From Mycolicibacterium rhodesiae JS60 (GTDB taxonomy: Bacteria > Actinomycetota > Actinomycetes > Mycobacteriales > Mycobacteriaceae), in assembly GCA_000230935.2 (NCBI GenBank), contig AGIQ01000001.1:930001-994000 (forward strand): a stretch of 64,000 nucleotides of DNA, written 5' to 3'. Shown piece by piece: positions 16,380-25,989 of the stretch. A program made the translations under genes and the position numbers. The notes under the pieces are model-generated. The model was not told the DNA's origin, searched no databases, and was given only the letters and a program-made list of their open reading frames with translations. The number at the start of each line of letters is the position of its first letter. Within the stretch, counting starts at the first letter, position 1.

Positions 16380-19004
16380 CTACTGCAATCGGCCGCGGGA
16401 GCGGGTCACTAGTGCGGCCAGCTCGTCCCGGCTGGTGGTCCCGGTCTTCGCCATGGCCCGCAGGACGTGGCTCTCAACCGTGCGCGGCGACAGCGTCAGC
16501 CGTTCGGCGATCGCCCGGTTGGACAGTGCCTGACCGATCAGCATCGCGATTTCTCGTTCCCGCTCGGTCAACGGCAACGGCTCGGCGGCTTCGCACAACG
16601 CCGCGGTGACCAGTCCGCCGCAGTCTTCCGCCAACGCCGAGGCGCGGGTCGAACATCCCAGTGCTGAACCGCGCTGGCCGTGCCGGCGATACGCAAGCGC
16701 TGCATGCGCTGCGGCGTCGACGGCGGCGACGCGATCACCCAGCTCTTCGAAACCTTCTGACACCAAGGACAGTTCGCGACCATCCCCATCGCGCAGCGCG
16801 GCCGCAAAGCGCGTGGCCAGTCCGACCCGCGGTCCTTCGACGATCGATTCCAGCTCGGCCAGCCGCGACGCGCAGGTGCGGTCCCCGAATTGGATGGCCG
16901 TCTGCAGGCAGAGCACCTCGGCACCAAATTGGCCGTTTTCGGCCGCTCTTACCGCCGCCGCCACGCAGCCGCCGATTGCCTCGCTGACCGCGCCCTGGCT
17001 CGCCGCCACCCACGCAGTGGCCAGACTCCGCTCGTAATCGAGCGTCCGGAACGGACGTCGAATCTCGTCGAGTTCGGCCAGCGCAAGCCCCGCCGCCTCG
17101 GAATCGCCGAGCATCGCGAGTGCCGTCACGAGTACGACGGTGTAGCGGAACCCCCAGCCCATGGCGTGACCGGCGGCGGACAGTCCCACCGCGGCGTGTT
17201 TCAACAGTCGGCACGCGGAATCGAGCTGTCCTCTGCCCAGTGCGGCCCGCCCGGCCACCGCGGCCCCCAGCAACTGTGCCTCGCCGGGTAGATCGTCGGC
17301 TTGTCGGCGCACCTCCTCGGCCACGTCGAGTGCGGCGCCCACGTGGCCGGCCAGCAGCAGTGCCGTCAAATGGGCATCGGCGATGTTGAATCGCATCTGG
17401 GGCGCATCGAACCGGCGTGTGGCGGCTTGGTAGCCGGTTTGTGCGTGAGCTTCGGCCTCGGTGGTCTGGCCGGCCTCACCGGACACCACGGTGAGTGCCC
17501 ACCCGATCTCGGCACCGACAACCGGGGGCAGGTCGGCGAGCACAAGCTCATTCGCGGCTTGCCTGGCGGCCTGGGGGTTGTCGGTGGCAAACCAGTGCAC
17601 GGTCCGGAAAGCGTCCAGATAGCTGCGAGCTTGTCCGGTGGTGGCGTCGGCTGCGTCGTCGATGATCTCGATGGCGCGATCGGGTTCGCCGATCGCCCAC
17701 AGCATGTTGCTCGCCCGCAGGAAGCTGAGGCGGGCGCGGTCGACCTCGGTGAGCTCACCGGCGGCCACCCCGTCGAGGACGGCATCGGCTTCCAGCCCGC
17801 GCGACAGCCAGGACAGCGCATGCGCCCGAACAAGATTGGGCTCGGGTCCAGCCCCAGCCGCCACCGCAGCTTCGGCGAGCCGATCGGCCAGCTGCAGGTC
17901 GGCCAACCAGACCGCGCCATGGGCCGCCCGGATGAGAAGGTCGGCGTCGGGCGGCAGATCGGATTCCATGCTCAACGCCGCGCGCTTCACGACCGCCCGA
18001 ATATCTTCGGCATCAACAGCTTTGGTCAGCTCGGTGACGACGAGTCCGCGCAGCCGCCGCAATCGGGTCACCGACGCGCTGCTGCGCCGCACCTCGCTGT
18101 AGATCGGGTGGGCCACCCGAGCCTGGACTCTGCCGCCGGCCGGTTCCAGCGTGACGAGATTGCGGATCTCGGCCTCTTCGATCGCGGCCGGATCGGTGAT
18201 GCGCATCAGCGTGTCCAGGTCGATCGGCTCGGCGACGGCCAGGATGTCGATCACGTCGCCGACGGCTTCTGGCAATGTGCCGATCCGCGATTCGACCAAC
18301 CCGATCAGGTCCGGTGACAGTGCCGGGTCACCGCTCCAGTGCCACGTGTCGCGCTGTTGGACCAGCCGGCCGTCGGTGACCTCCTGCTCGACGATGTTCC
18401 GGAGGTACAGCGCATTGCCGCCGGTCAGCTTCCAAAGTCGTTGTGCGGAACTGGGTTCCACAGGTCCGGCAAGCGTGGCGGCGAGCGCCGCTGTGGTCTC
18501 GTTGAAGGATAGCGGCTGAATGTCGAGACGGTCGAACGGGGCGGAAGACCAAATCTCTTGCAATGCAGTGGGAATCGGCTCACCGTCCCGAACGGTCAAC
18601 AACACCTTTGCCGCGTTGCGTTGCACGAGCTGATGGACGACGAATATGGACAGATCGTCAAGCAGATGTGCGTCGTCGACTGCGAGGACAACTCGACCGC
18701 GAGCACCCGGGACCACCAACGCGTCGATGACGCCCCTGACCAGCTGTACGGTCTCCGTGGCCCCCGGCCGAGCCCATGCGGTGAACGCACCCAGCGGAAT
18801 CGACCGCGCCGAGGATGCGCCGACGACCCATCTGGCTTCAAAGCCCCGCGACTTCGCAAAACTCAACGCCTCGCGCGCGATCCGGCTCTTGCCGACACCG
18901 GCGGCACCCGAGATGACCGCGCCCGCGACATCGGTGGCCGCGATCGCGGACTCGATGGTTTTCATCTGCCCGGTGCGGCCGATCAAGGGCCACGACAAGC
19001 GCAT
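16380..19004 (-). CDS. LuxR-family regulator with N-terminal AAA ATPase (MalT/LAL type)
   Basis: 874 residues. The Walker A motif ISGAAGVGKSRIA is near residue 36, a Walker B-like VVLAVDDAHLLDD follows, then a long helical sensor region. The C-terminal LuxR helix-turn-helix reads LTEREREIAMLIGQALSNRA followed by IAERLTLSPRTVESHV. The ATG at 19004 starts the protein just before WPLIGRTGQM, the usual beginning of the ATPase module, and leaves 17 bases after the P450 stop. A longer frame from 19055 would overlap the P450 gene. By spacing it is the last gene of a ferredoxin-reductase-P450 operon, so it may control that operon or a related pathway. Confidence 0.85.
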   Translation of the reverse strand: MRLSWPLIGRTGQMKTIESAIAATDVAGAVISGAAGVGKSRIAREALSFAKSRGFEARWVVGASSARSIPLGAFTAWARPGATETVQLVRGVIDALVVPGARGRVVLAVDDAHLLDDLSIFVVHQLVQRNAAKVLLTVRDGEPIPTALQEIWSSAPFDRLDIQPLSFNETTAALAATLAGPVEPSSAQRLWKLTGGNALYLRNIVEQEVTDGRLVQQRDTWHWSGDPALSPDLIGLVESRIGTLPEAVGDVIDILAVAEPIDLDTLMRITDPAAIEEAEIRNLVTLEPAGGRVQARVAHPIYSEVRRSSASVTRLRRLRGLVVTELTKAVDAEDIRAVVKRAALSMESDLPPDADLLIRAAHGAVWLADLQLADRLAEAAVAAGAGPEPNLVRAHALSWLSRGLEADAVLDGVAAGELTEVDRARLSFLRASNMLWAIGEPDRAIEIIDDAADATTGQARSYLDAFRTVHWFATDNPQAARQAANELVLADLPPVVGAEIGWALTVVSGEAGQTTEAEAHAQTGYQAATRRFDAPQMRFNIADAHLTALLLAGHVGAALDVAEEVRRQADDLPGEAQLLGAAVAGRAALGRGQLDSACRLLKHAAVGLSAAGHAMGWGFRYTVVLVTALAMLGDSEAAGLALAELDEIRRPFRTLDYERSLATAWVAASQGAVSEAIGGCVAAAVRAAENGQFGAEVLCLQTAIQFGDRTCASRLAELESIVEGPRVGLATRFAAALRDGDGRELSLVSEGFEELGDRVAAVDAAAHAALAYRRHGQRGSALGCSTRASALAEDCGGLVTAALCEAAEPLPLTEREREIAMLIGQALSNRAIAERLTLSPRTVESHVLRAMAKTGTTSRDELAALVTRSRGRLQ

Positions 19005-19021
19005 TCGCAAAGCGTAGCCCT

Positions 19022-20287
19022 CTACGAGGGCTCTATCGACGCGAAGTCGACCCACAGATGGCGGGGCCCGCGGAAGACCTGATTGTGCCGGTAGGGCGGG
19101 GGGTCGACCACCAACCGCGGTGAACGCACCCTGCGCAGGAAGATCTCCAGGGCGACGTTGATTTCCAGCCGGGCAAGCGGACCGCCGAAGCAGGTGTGGA
19201 TACCGCTGCCGAAACCGAGGTGCTCGTTGTCCTCCCGCAGCGGATCGAAGCGGTCGGGATTAGCGAAACGGCGCGGATCACGGTTGGCCGCCGCCCACAC
19301 CAAGAACACCGCCGAGCCGGCCGGAATCCGGGTGCCGCCGATCTCGATATCGGCGGTGGCCCAGCGGCTCGGGAAGAATTGCACTGCTCCCTGGAGCCGT
19401 TGCACTTCCTCGATGGTGCGCGGGATCAATTCCGGGTTGTTGCGCACCAGGTCCCAGGAGCCTGGGTTGCGCAACAGCGTCATCACGCAATTGCTGATGG
19501 TATTGACCGTCGAGTCATGGCCGGCGACGAGCAGAAGCTCAGCATTGGACTCGGCGACCGGTTTTGACACCGGACCGTCCGGGCCGTCGTCGTGCAGGGC
19601 TGCCGACAGCAGGCCCGGTCCCGGTTCTCGGTCCAGACGTTCGACGAGATCGTGGACGTAGGAGTTCAACTCGGCCATGCTGGCGGCGGCCTTCTCGGTG
19701 GCGGCTCGGCCTTCGTCGGTATCCCGTTCCGGCCCGACGTCGGCGCCTTGCATGAAATCGGTCACCCAGCCGTGGAACTTCGGTTCGTCCTCCATCGGCA
19801 CGCCCAGCACCCGGAAGATCACCGACACCGGGATCGGGTAGGAGAAGTCGTCGACGACATCCATTCGGGTGCCGCCACGGCTTTTGACCTTGTCCAGCAG
19901 GCTGTTGGCCAAGTCGGCGACCATCCCTTCCATGCTGGGGATCAGGCCGGGGGTGTGTGGTGGCCCGAAGTGGCGCATGAACTGCCGGCGCATGCGGTCG
20001 TGCTCGGGTGGGTCGGCGACCAGCATGCTGGCGTCTCGTGTCTGAGCGGCCTCGGTGGGCTCGAGATGGGTGAGTTTCTCGCCGAACAGGCCGGATGGAC
20101 TACGGCCGATGTCGGAGCTGACCCGCGGATCATGCGACAGCGCAACCGCTTCCGGGTAGCCGGTGACCACGTAGGTCTTGTCCGAGACCTTTGCCACCGG
20201 TGTCTTGCGCAGTTCTTCGAAGTAGGGATACGGGTTGGGGCGATTGTCGTACTTCATCGCCTCAGCCCAGGCGGTCGCGGCGTCCAT
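19022..20287 (-). CDS. Cytochrome P450
   Basis: 421 residues, normal for a soluble bacterial P450. The oxygen-activating I-helix motif is LLVAGHDSTVN, the ExxR motif is EEVQR, and the heme-binding loop is FGSGIHTCFGGPLA with the axial Cys. The start at 20287 lies 13 bases after the ferredoxin reductase stop. The ferredoxin-reductase-P450 order makes a complete class I electron-transfer system. The substrate is unknown; the nearby epoxide hydrolase on the other strand could act on an epoxide product, but this is only proximity. Confidence 0.93.
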   Translation of the reverse strand: MDAATAWAEAMKYDNRPNPYPYFEELRKTPVAKVSDKTYVVTGYPEAVALSHDPRVSSDIGRSPSGLFGEKLTHLEPTEAAQTRDASMLVADPPEHDRMRRQFMRHFGPPHTPGLIPSMEGMVADLANSLLDKVKSRGGTRMDVVDDFSYPIPVSVIFRVLGVPMEDEPKFHGWVTDFMQGADVGPERDTDEGRAATEKAAASMAELNSYVHDLVERLDREPGPGLLSAALHDDGPDGPVSKPVAESNAELLLVAGHDSTVNTISNCVMTLLRNPGSWDLVRNNPELIPRTIEEVQRLQGAVQFFPSRWATADIEIGGTRIPAGSAVFLVWAAANRDPRRFANPDRFDPLREDNEHLGFGSGIHTCFGGPLARLEINVALEIFLRRVRSPRLVVDPPPYRHNQVFRGPRHLWVDFASIEPS

Positions 20288-20300
20288 GACGGCAGTCTCC

Positions 20301-21713
20301 TTATGCCCGCGGCCGGAACTCGGCGCTACGGTCGGTCGGGTCGTGTCCGGTGAGCACGACGTCCGGGTTACCCGCAGGTTCGCGGGGACTCGGGAAACGT
20401 GCGGGCATCACCTCGGTGTCGGCGGGGCGGTCGTAGCCGGGAGGGGGCGGGGGAAAAGGCGCCGATTTCTCGATCAGGGAGGCGTAATACGGCAGCCACT
20501 TGCCGTGGTTGAACGTCACCGCGCCGACAATTCGGCCGCGTTTGCCATAGGCGGCGGCGAAGCGGCGTTCCGACGGCGAACCCTGGGTGAACACGATCTC
20601 GTCGCCGAAGGAGCACACGCCCACGCTCTTGATGTTCACCCCGAATTGCCCAGACCAGAACGATGGCAGCGGCAGGTGCGGACGTCGGCCCACCTCGAGG
20701 TGAATCATGTTGTTGGCGGCCACTTGGGCACCGAAAACCGCGTTGTCCCAGTGCTCTTGGGACATGAACTCGTAGTCGTAGAGAACATGGGGCGCTCGTG
20801 CGACGTCACCGGCGACGAAGATGTGGTCGGTCACCACACCGTTGATGTCGAAAGCCCGACAGCCGGCGTCACAGGCCAACCCCCACTGCCCGGCGGCCAG
20901 GCCGGCGCCGTCGAGCCACTCCACGTTGCGGATCGAGCCCAGCGAGGCGACCACCACGTCGACGTCGAGAACCGTGCCATCGGAGAGATGAGCTTGGCGG
21001 ACCTTGCCGCTTTCGTCGCCGGAAAGGCTCTGCACCGCAACGCCGGTCCGCAGGTCCACGCCGGCATCGCGCATCATGCCGGCCGCGATCTCGCTGATCA
21101 CGCCGCCCAGTGCGCCCATCAGCGGCCCCTTGCCTCGCTCGGCCACCGTCACCGACAGGCCGAGATCGCGGCACACCGACGCGATTTCGGACCCGACAAA
21201 GCCAGAGCCGACGATCAGTACACGCTTGGGGTCGGCCTTCAATGCGGCGGCCAGGGCCGCTGCGTCCTCCACGGTCCGCACCGTGAAAACACCGTGCAGG
21301 GCACCCTCAATCGGGTTCGGCCACGGTCGCGCCCGCGTTCCCGTCGCGATCAGCAGCCGGTCGTAACCGACTTCCTCGCCGTTGGCGAGCTTGACCACGT
21401 GATTGATCCGGTCCAGGCCGACGGCCGCCACCCCGAGCTTCCAGTCGGCATCCACCCGGTGCAGGCGGGGCAGCTTGGTGTGGTCGGCCGGCACCCAGCC
21501 CTTGAGTACCTGCTTGGACAGTGGTGGGCGATCGTAGGGCTCGTGCGGTTCATCGCCGATGATGGTCAGCGAGCCGTTGAAACCCTTCTCTCGCAGTGCC
21601 TCTGCCGCCCGTAGACCGGCGAGCGAGGCGCCGACAATGGCGATCCTGCCTTCGGCCCGGAACTTCGTGACGACCTCGTCGAGCGAGTATGTCCCCGTGC
21701 GTGCCGTCGTCAC
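20301..21713 (-). CDS. Ferredoxin reductase, FAD/NAD-dependent (rhodocoxin/putidaredoxin reductase type)
   Basis: 470 residues. The FAD-binding motif IAIVGASLAGLRAAEALRE is near residue 23, YDRPPLSKQVL is the typical flavin contact segment, and IVGSGFVGSEIA near residue 165 binds NAD(P)H. FVAGDVA closes the FAD site. It passes electrons from NAD(P)H to the small ferredoxin encoded immediately upstream. The GTG start at 21711-21713 overlaps the ferredoxin stop by four bases (GTGA). The N terminus is about 20 residues longer than typical, so an internal start is possible. Confidence 0.92.
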   Translation of the reverse strand: MTTARTGTYSLDEVVTKFRAEGRIAIVGASLAGLRAAEALREKGFNGSLTIIGDEPHEPYDRPPLSKQVLKGWVPADHTKLPRLHRVDADWKLGVAAVGLDRINHVVKLANGEEVGYDRLLIATGTRARPWPNPIEGALHGVFTVRTVEDAAALAAALKADPKRVLIVGSGFVGSEIASVCRDLGLSVTVAERGKGPLMGALGGVISEIAAGMMRDAGVDLRTGVAVQSLSGDESGKVRQAHLSDGTVLDVDVVVASLGSIRNVEWLDGAGLAAGQWGLACDAGCRAFDINGVVTDHIFVAGDVARAPHVLYDYEFMSQEHWDNAVFGAQVAANNMIHLEVGRRPHLPLPSFWSGQFGVNIKSVGVCSFGDEIVFTQGSPSERRFAAAYGKRGRIVGAVTFNHGKWLPYYASLIEKSAPFPPPPPGYDRPADTEVMPARFPSPREPAGNPDVVLTGHDPTDRSAEFRPRA

Positions 21714-21925
21714 CGGGCGTCCCGGTCCGCGGGCGGGTCGACCTCCAGGATGATCGCCTGCACCGGGCAGGACGCGGCCGCGCGCAGCACCCGCTGGCGC
21801 TGCGCATCATCGGGGTTGGGGTCGTAGGCGAGGGCTTCCTCGCCCAACAGCGTGAACACGTCCGGCGCCAAGGGCACGCACTGGGCATAGCCCTGGCACT
21901 TGTTGAGATCGACTACCAGCCGCAT
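21710..21925 (-). CDS. Single-cluster ferredoxin with CxxYxxC motif
   Basis: 71 residues. The cluster ligands are in CQGYAQC and a later CP, which gives C-x2-Y-x2-C...CP. The central position, Cys in 4Fe-4S ferredoxins and often His, Ala or another residue in mycobacterial P450 partners, is Tyr here. A 3Fe-4S or unusual 4Fe-4S cluster is likely. It is the first gene of the apparent operon with the reductase and P450. The start ATG at 21925 is the only one that gives the canonical MRLVVDLNKC opening. Confidence 0.9.
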   Translation of the reverse strand: MRLVVDLNKCQGYAQCVPLAPDVFTLLGEEALAYDPNPDDAQRQRVLRAAASCPVQAIILEVDPPADRDAR

Positions 21926-21948
21926 GTGCGCGACCTTAGACGCGGGCG

Positions 21949-22317
21949 TCAGATAACGCTCGCGATTTCGGCCTTCAGCGGGATGTTGCAGCGATTGCGC
22001 AGGTCGACGCCGGGTTGACGGATCGCGGTGAGCTCGTCGCGGACCTGCGGGTTGGCGGCAAGGTAGTCCTTGGTCCTCTGCTTGGCATCGGACTTCGAGA
22101 GGCCCTGCAGGCTGGTCAAGAAGTCGTTGACATCGGGATGGGTGAACAGATACGTCGTCATCCCCGCCGAAACGCCCGTCATGACCGCGGTCACGTCGCC
22201 GGCCGTGCAGCCAGGAATCGGATCGGCGCCGGCCGGCCCCGCCACGCCGAGAAGTACCGCGCCCGTGCTCAGAACAATCGCGACAATCGCGCCGAGAAAA
22301 CGACTTGCAGGCTTCAT
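21949..22317 (-). CDS. Exported hemophore-related protein
   Basis: 122 residues with a signal peptide of about 30 residues ending AGPAGA-DP. The mature part begins with PGCTAGDVTAVMTGVSAGM and ends with a Cys at DLRNRC, so one disulfide is likely. The pattern (Cys, helix, HPDVNDFLTSL, second helix, VRDELTAIRQP) matches the mycobacterial haemophore-like family that includes the heme-binding Rv0203. Heme binding is not shown by this sequence alone. The gene ends 23 bases before the ferredoxin start and is divergent from a small secreted protein gene with 50 bases between. Confidence 0.78.
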   Translation of the reverse strand: MKPASRFLGAIVAIVLSTGAVLLGVAGPAGADPIPGCTAGDVTAVMTGVSAGMTTYLFTHPDVNDFLTSLQGLSKSDAKQRTKDYLAANPQVRDELTAIRQPGVDLRNRCNIPLKAEIASVI

Positions 22318-22367
22318 GCGCGCAGTCTAGCTGGGTACGATTGCGCAAACCGACACAAAGGACAGCC

Positions 22368-22634
22368 ATGTCACGGATACGCCAGTTGCTGCTTGTGCCC
22401 GCCGCGGGGATCGCTGTTGCCGCCGCCGTGATGTCGGCTCCGGCTGCCGCGGCCGACACCACGACGATCAACCCGGCGCCGCTGCCCAATTGCGAAACCT
22501 ACGACGGCAGCTCGATCGCCGGTGGCCAGACCACCGAGTGCGTGACGCCCGGAAACGTCGAGCTGAACTCGACGCCGCAGCAATACCCTGGGGAAGAACC
22601 GTTCTACGGATTCCCGGCGTTCGGCTTCTGGTGA
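22368..22634 (+). CDS. Small secreted protein, function unknown
   Basis: 88 residues. An N-terminal signal peptide (RQLLLVPAAGIAVAAAVMSA) ends near PAAAA-DT. The mature part is about 58 residues with two cysteines (PNCETYDG and TECVTPGN) and a Pro/Gly/aromatic tail (FYGFPAFGFW). The ATG at 22368 was chosen because it begins the signal peptide. The stop overlaps the GTG of the epoxide hydrolase by four bases, so the two genes are translationally coupled. Confidence 0.65.
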   Translation: MSRIRQLLLVPAAGIAVAAAVMSAPAAAADTTTINPAPLPNCETYDGSSIAGGQTTECVTPGNVELNSTPQQYPGEEPFYGFPAFGFW

Positions 22635-23731
22635 CCGATATCCGCCCGTTCCGGATCGAGGTATCCGACGACGTTCTCTCCGATCTGCGCGACCGTCTCG
22701 CCCGAACCCGTTGGCCCGAGCGGGAATGCGTCGATGACTGGTCGCAAGGGATTCCGCTGGACTACACCCGAGAACTGGCCGGCTATTGGGCAAACGAATA
22801 CGACTGGCGGCAACGCGAAGCGGCGCTGAACCGATTCGACCAGTTCGTCACCGAGGTCGACGGGTTGGACATCCATTTCATCCACCAGCGCTCGTCGAAT
22901 CCCAATGCGCTGCCGCTGATCATCACCCACGGCTGGCCGGGCTCGGTGGTCGAGTTCAGCAAGGTGATCGAACCGCTGACCGAAGACTTCCACGTGGTCT
23001 GCCCGTCGCTGCCGGGCTACGGCTTCTCCGGCAAGCCGAGTTCGACCGGCTGGGGGATCGAGAAGATCGCGACGGCATGGGACACGCTGATGGCGCGGCT
23101 GGGCTATCAGCACTATGGCGCCCAGGGCGGTGACTGGGGTGCGGCGGTGACCACGCAGATCGGCCGCAACGTCGGCAACTGCATCGGCATCCACACCAAC
23201 ATGCCCGTGGCATTTCCCAGCGGCGGCCTCAAAGATCCCACGCCCGAGGAGAAGGACGCGCTGGCGGCGGGGGAGTATTACGCGACCTGGGATTCCGGCT
23301 ATTCCAAGCAGCAGTCCACCCGCCCGCAGACACTCGGCTACGGATTGGCCGACTCTCCGGTCGGTCAGCTGGCCTGGATCGTGGAGAAGTTCTGGGCGTG
23401 GACCGACTGCGACGGGCATCCCGAGAACGCGCTCACCCGTGACGAGCTGCTCGACAACGTGATGATCTACTGGGTCACCAATGCCGCGACCTCCTCGGCA
23501 CGTCTGTACTGGGAGAGCTTCCGATTCTTCGGTGCTCAGGGCAAGGTCGAATTGCCCACGGGCATAGCGCGATTCCCGAAGGAGATCATGCGACCGCCGC
23601 GCAGTTGGTGCGAGAACAGCTACAACGTCACCCACTGGACGGACATGCCGCGCGGCGGGCACTTCGGGGCGTTCGAGCAACCCGAGTTGTACGTCGGGGA
23701 CGTACGCGCGTTCTTCGCCACGCTGCGCTGA
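22631..23731 (+). CDS. Epoxide hydrolase, alpha/beta hydrolase fold
   Basis: 366 residues. The N-terminal EHN lid domain opens RPFRIEVSDDVLSDLRDRLA. The oxyanion loop is HGWPGSVVEF and the nucleophile elbow is GAQGGDWGAAV, with Asp as the attacking residue. The C-terminal MPRGGHFGAFE carries the catalytic His, and tyrosines in the cap would polarise the epoxide. It converts epoxides to vicinal diols. The start is the GTG at 22631, overlapping the upstream secreted-protein gene by four bases. Confidence 0.9.
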   Translation: MTDIRPFRIEVSDDVLSDLRDRLARTRWPERECVDDWSQGIPLDYTRELAGYWANEYDWRQREAALNRFDQFVTEVDGLDIHFIHQRSSNPNALPLIITHGWPGSVVEFSKVIEPLTEDFHVVCPSLPGYGFSGKPSSTGWGIEKIATAWDTLMARLGYQHYGAQGGDWGAAVTTQIGRNVGNCIGIHTNMPVAFPSGGLKDPTPEEKDALAAGEYYATWDSGYSKQQSTRPQTLGYGLADSPVGQLAWIVEKFWAWTDCDGHPENALTRDELLDNVMIYWVTNAATSSARLYWESFRFFGAQGKVELPTGIARFPKEIMRPPRSWCENSYNVTHWTDMPRGGHFGAFEQPELYVGDVRAFFATLR

Positions 23732-23734
23732 TCC

Positions 23735-24385
23735 TCAGCGCGTCGCGCAGGCCTGCGCCAGAACTTCCGGGATGCCCGGCACGCGCACGATCGCGTCGAG
23801 CAGGGCATGGGCGCCCGAATCGGCCAGGCGGTCGGCGTCGACGGACGGGTCGAGGACGCGCTGGCGGCACAGTTCGAAGGTGAACGCGAGCCAGGCGTAG
23901 ACGACCACCCGCAGATCGCGCTCGACCTTGGAGTCCAGATCCCCGCGCACCACGTCGGTGATCGCCCCGATGATCCGCTGCATCTGGCGCTCGTTGTCGA
24001 CATCGTCGATGCCGCGCAGCACGGGATCGGTGCGGCCCATCCCGATGTAGGCCGCCCACGCCCCGTGCGGGTGTTCCTCGTCGTAGCGGATATAGGCCAG
24101 TACGCCGGTACGCAGCCGGTCGAACAGGGTCTGGTCCTCGGCGGCGGGGGTGTTGGTGGCGTCGAACAGGCGCTCGCTCTCGGCCCGCACCACCGCGGCG
24201 AAGAATGCCCGCTTGTCGGGGAAGTAGTGATACATCAGCGCCCGCGACACCCCGGCGCGCTCGGCGATCTCGTCGATGCGGACCTCGTCGTAGGGGCGCT
24301 GGCCGAACACCTCTGCACCGAGGGCGAGCAGCTCACTGCGCCGGTCCTCGGGAGAGAGGCGACGGCGTGCGGGTGATTCCGGCAT
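23735..24385 (-). CDS. TetR-family transcriptional regulator
   Basis: 216 residues from the ATG at 24385; upstream in-frame starts at 24403 and 24415 are possible. The N-terminal helix-turn-helix reads VRIDEIAERAGVSRALMYHY followed by FPDKRAFF. The C-terminal ligand domain is all helical. Sequence and neighbourhood recall the TetR gene between lhr and pcd in M. tuberculosis (remembered as Rv3295). It is convergent with the epoxide hydrolase (3 bases apart) and divergent from the phosphoesterase gene. Confidence 0.85.
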   Translation of the reverse strand: MPESPARRRLSPEDRRSELLALGAEVFGQRPYDEVRIDEIAERAGVSRALMYHYFPDKRAFFAAVVRAESERLFDATNTPAAEDQTLFDRLRTGVLAYIRYDEEHPHGAWAAYIGMGRTDPVLRGIDDVDNERQMQRIIGAITDVVRGDLDSKVERDLRVVVYAWLAFTFELCRQRVLDPSVDADRLADSGAHALLDAIVRVPGIPEVLAQACATR

Positions 24386-24450
24386 GCGGACATACTGACA
24401 CATGTACAACAGCACCTGCTGTTTGCCTGGACGAGGTAAATGGTTGTGAC

Positions 24451-25976
24451 GTGGTTGAACGACCGGGAATCAGCCGACGGGTACTGCTCGCCGCTACTAC
24501 TGCCTCGGCCCTGACCGGCGCCGGCGTCGGGATCGGTGCGACACTGCTGGGCCGCGGCACCAAATCCCCTGACCTGTGGGCTCAGCCCACCCGTTCCGGC
24601 GCGCCGCGGGTATCGGGGCTGCACCTGCAATTCGGCCGCGATGCCGCCCGGCAGGTTGTGGTGTCGTGGCACAACGTCGCACCGGTGGCCAACCCGCGCG
24701 TCCGCTGGGCACCCCGACCGACGGCTTCGGCCGAACCGTTCCGGCGCAGAGCGTGACCTATCGAGACGCCAAGTCGGGCACCGAGGTACGGGTCAATCAC
24801 GCCGAACTCGGGGACCTTGCGCCCGACACCGAGTACGTCTACGCAGCCGTCCACGACAATGCGACACCGGAGCTGGGGACCTTCCGCACCGGGCCGGCAG
24901 GCAGGGCGGCCTTCTCATTCACCAGCTTCGGCGACCAGGCGACCCCGACGGTGGGCAACAGCCTTGCCTCGCCCGCCGCGGGTGACATCACCGCAGGGAT
25001 CGAGCGGATCGTCCCGCTGTTCAATCTCGTCAATGGTGATCTGTGCTATGCCAACCTTGCACAGGACCGAGTGCGGACGTGGTCGGACTGGTTCGAGAAC
25101 AACACCCGTTCGGCGCGCCACCGGCCGTGGATGCCCGCCGCAGGTAACCACGAAAACGAAATCGGCAATGGGCCAATCGGATACGGTGCGTATCAGGCGT
25201 ACTTCGCGCTGCCCGACTCCGGTGCTGATCCCGAGATGCGCGGCCTGTGGTACTCCTTCACCGTCGGCTCGGTTCATGTGGTCAGCCTCAACAACGACGA
25301 CATCTGCCTGCAGGACGGCGGCAACACCTATGTCCACGGTTACTCCGGCAATGCGCAAAAGTGTTGGCTTGCAGCCGAACTAGCCGGAGCACGGGGCAAT
25401 CCCGCGATCGACTGGATTGTCGTCTGCATGCACCAGACCGCCGTGTCGACCGCCGATCGGGCCAACGGTGCGGATATCGGTATCCGGCGGGACTGGTTGC
25501 CGTTGTTCGACGCTCACGGAGTCGATCTGGTGGTGTGCGGCCACGAACACCACTACGAGCGTTCGCATCCCATTCGCGGTGCGCAACCGAGCGACACGTT
25601 GACTCCGATGCCGGTTTCGGACAGCTTCGATGTGATCGACACCAGCAAGGGCACGGTTCACCTGGTCATCGGAAGTGGCGGAACATCGTCACCGTCGAAC
25701 ACATTCTTCTTCGAACAACCGCGGTGCCGCGTCATCACCGGTATCGGCAGCTTCGACCCCGGGCTCGGGTGGCGCCCGCCGATCTACACCATGGAGGACG
25801 CGCCCTGGTCGGCGTTTCGGGACCGCGAGCATCCCTATGGCTTCGTGGTATTCGATGTCGACCCTGGTCGGGCTGGTGGACAGACCCGCATCGTCGCTAC
25901 TCAATATGCGGTCACCGGGCCATATGGCGACCTGACGGCCGTCGATCGTTTTACGCTCGTACGTCCGCGGAGTTGA
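24451..25976 (+). pseudogene. Frameshifted Tat-exported purple acid phosphatase/metallophosphoesterase
   Basis: The N-terminal part reads from the GTG at 24451 with a twin-arginine signal (SRRVLLAATTA), then VSWHNVAPVANPRVR. At about 24705 the frame breaks: the continuation expected for the family (LGTPTDGFGRTVPAQ) reads in a different frame to a stop at 25976. Restoring one C near 24705 joins them into about 508 residues. Downstream, all metallophosphoesterase ligand blocks are intact: FTSFGDQA, NGDLCYAN, AAGNHENE, VCMHQTAVS and CGHEHHYERSHP. It would act outside the membrane on phosphomonoesters or diesters. Either the gene is newly inactivated or the base is a sequencing error; everything else looks under selection. 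Confidence 0.82.
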
Positions 25977-25989
25977 GTGGAGGAGCCCG

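Noticed and set aside
17301..18317. Plus-strand open frame of 338 codons inside the LuxR/AAA gene
   Set aside because: Antisense to a gene with clear Walker and LuxR motifs; no recognisable domain.
20235..21614. Plus-strand open frame of 459 codons opposite the ferredoxin reductase gene
   Set aside because: Shadow frame rich in His/Arg/Gly; the reductase motifs are on the other strand.
22604..23680. Minus-strand open frame of 358 codons opposite the epoxide hydrolase
   Set aside because: No motifs; the hydrolase on the plus strand has all catalytic residues.
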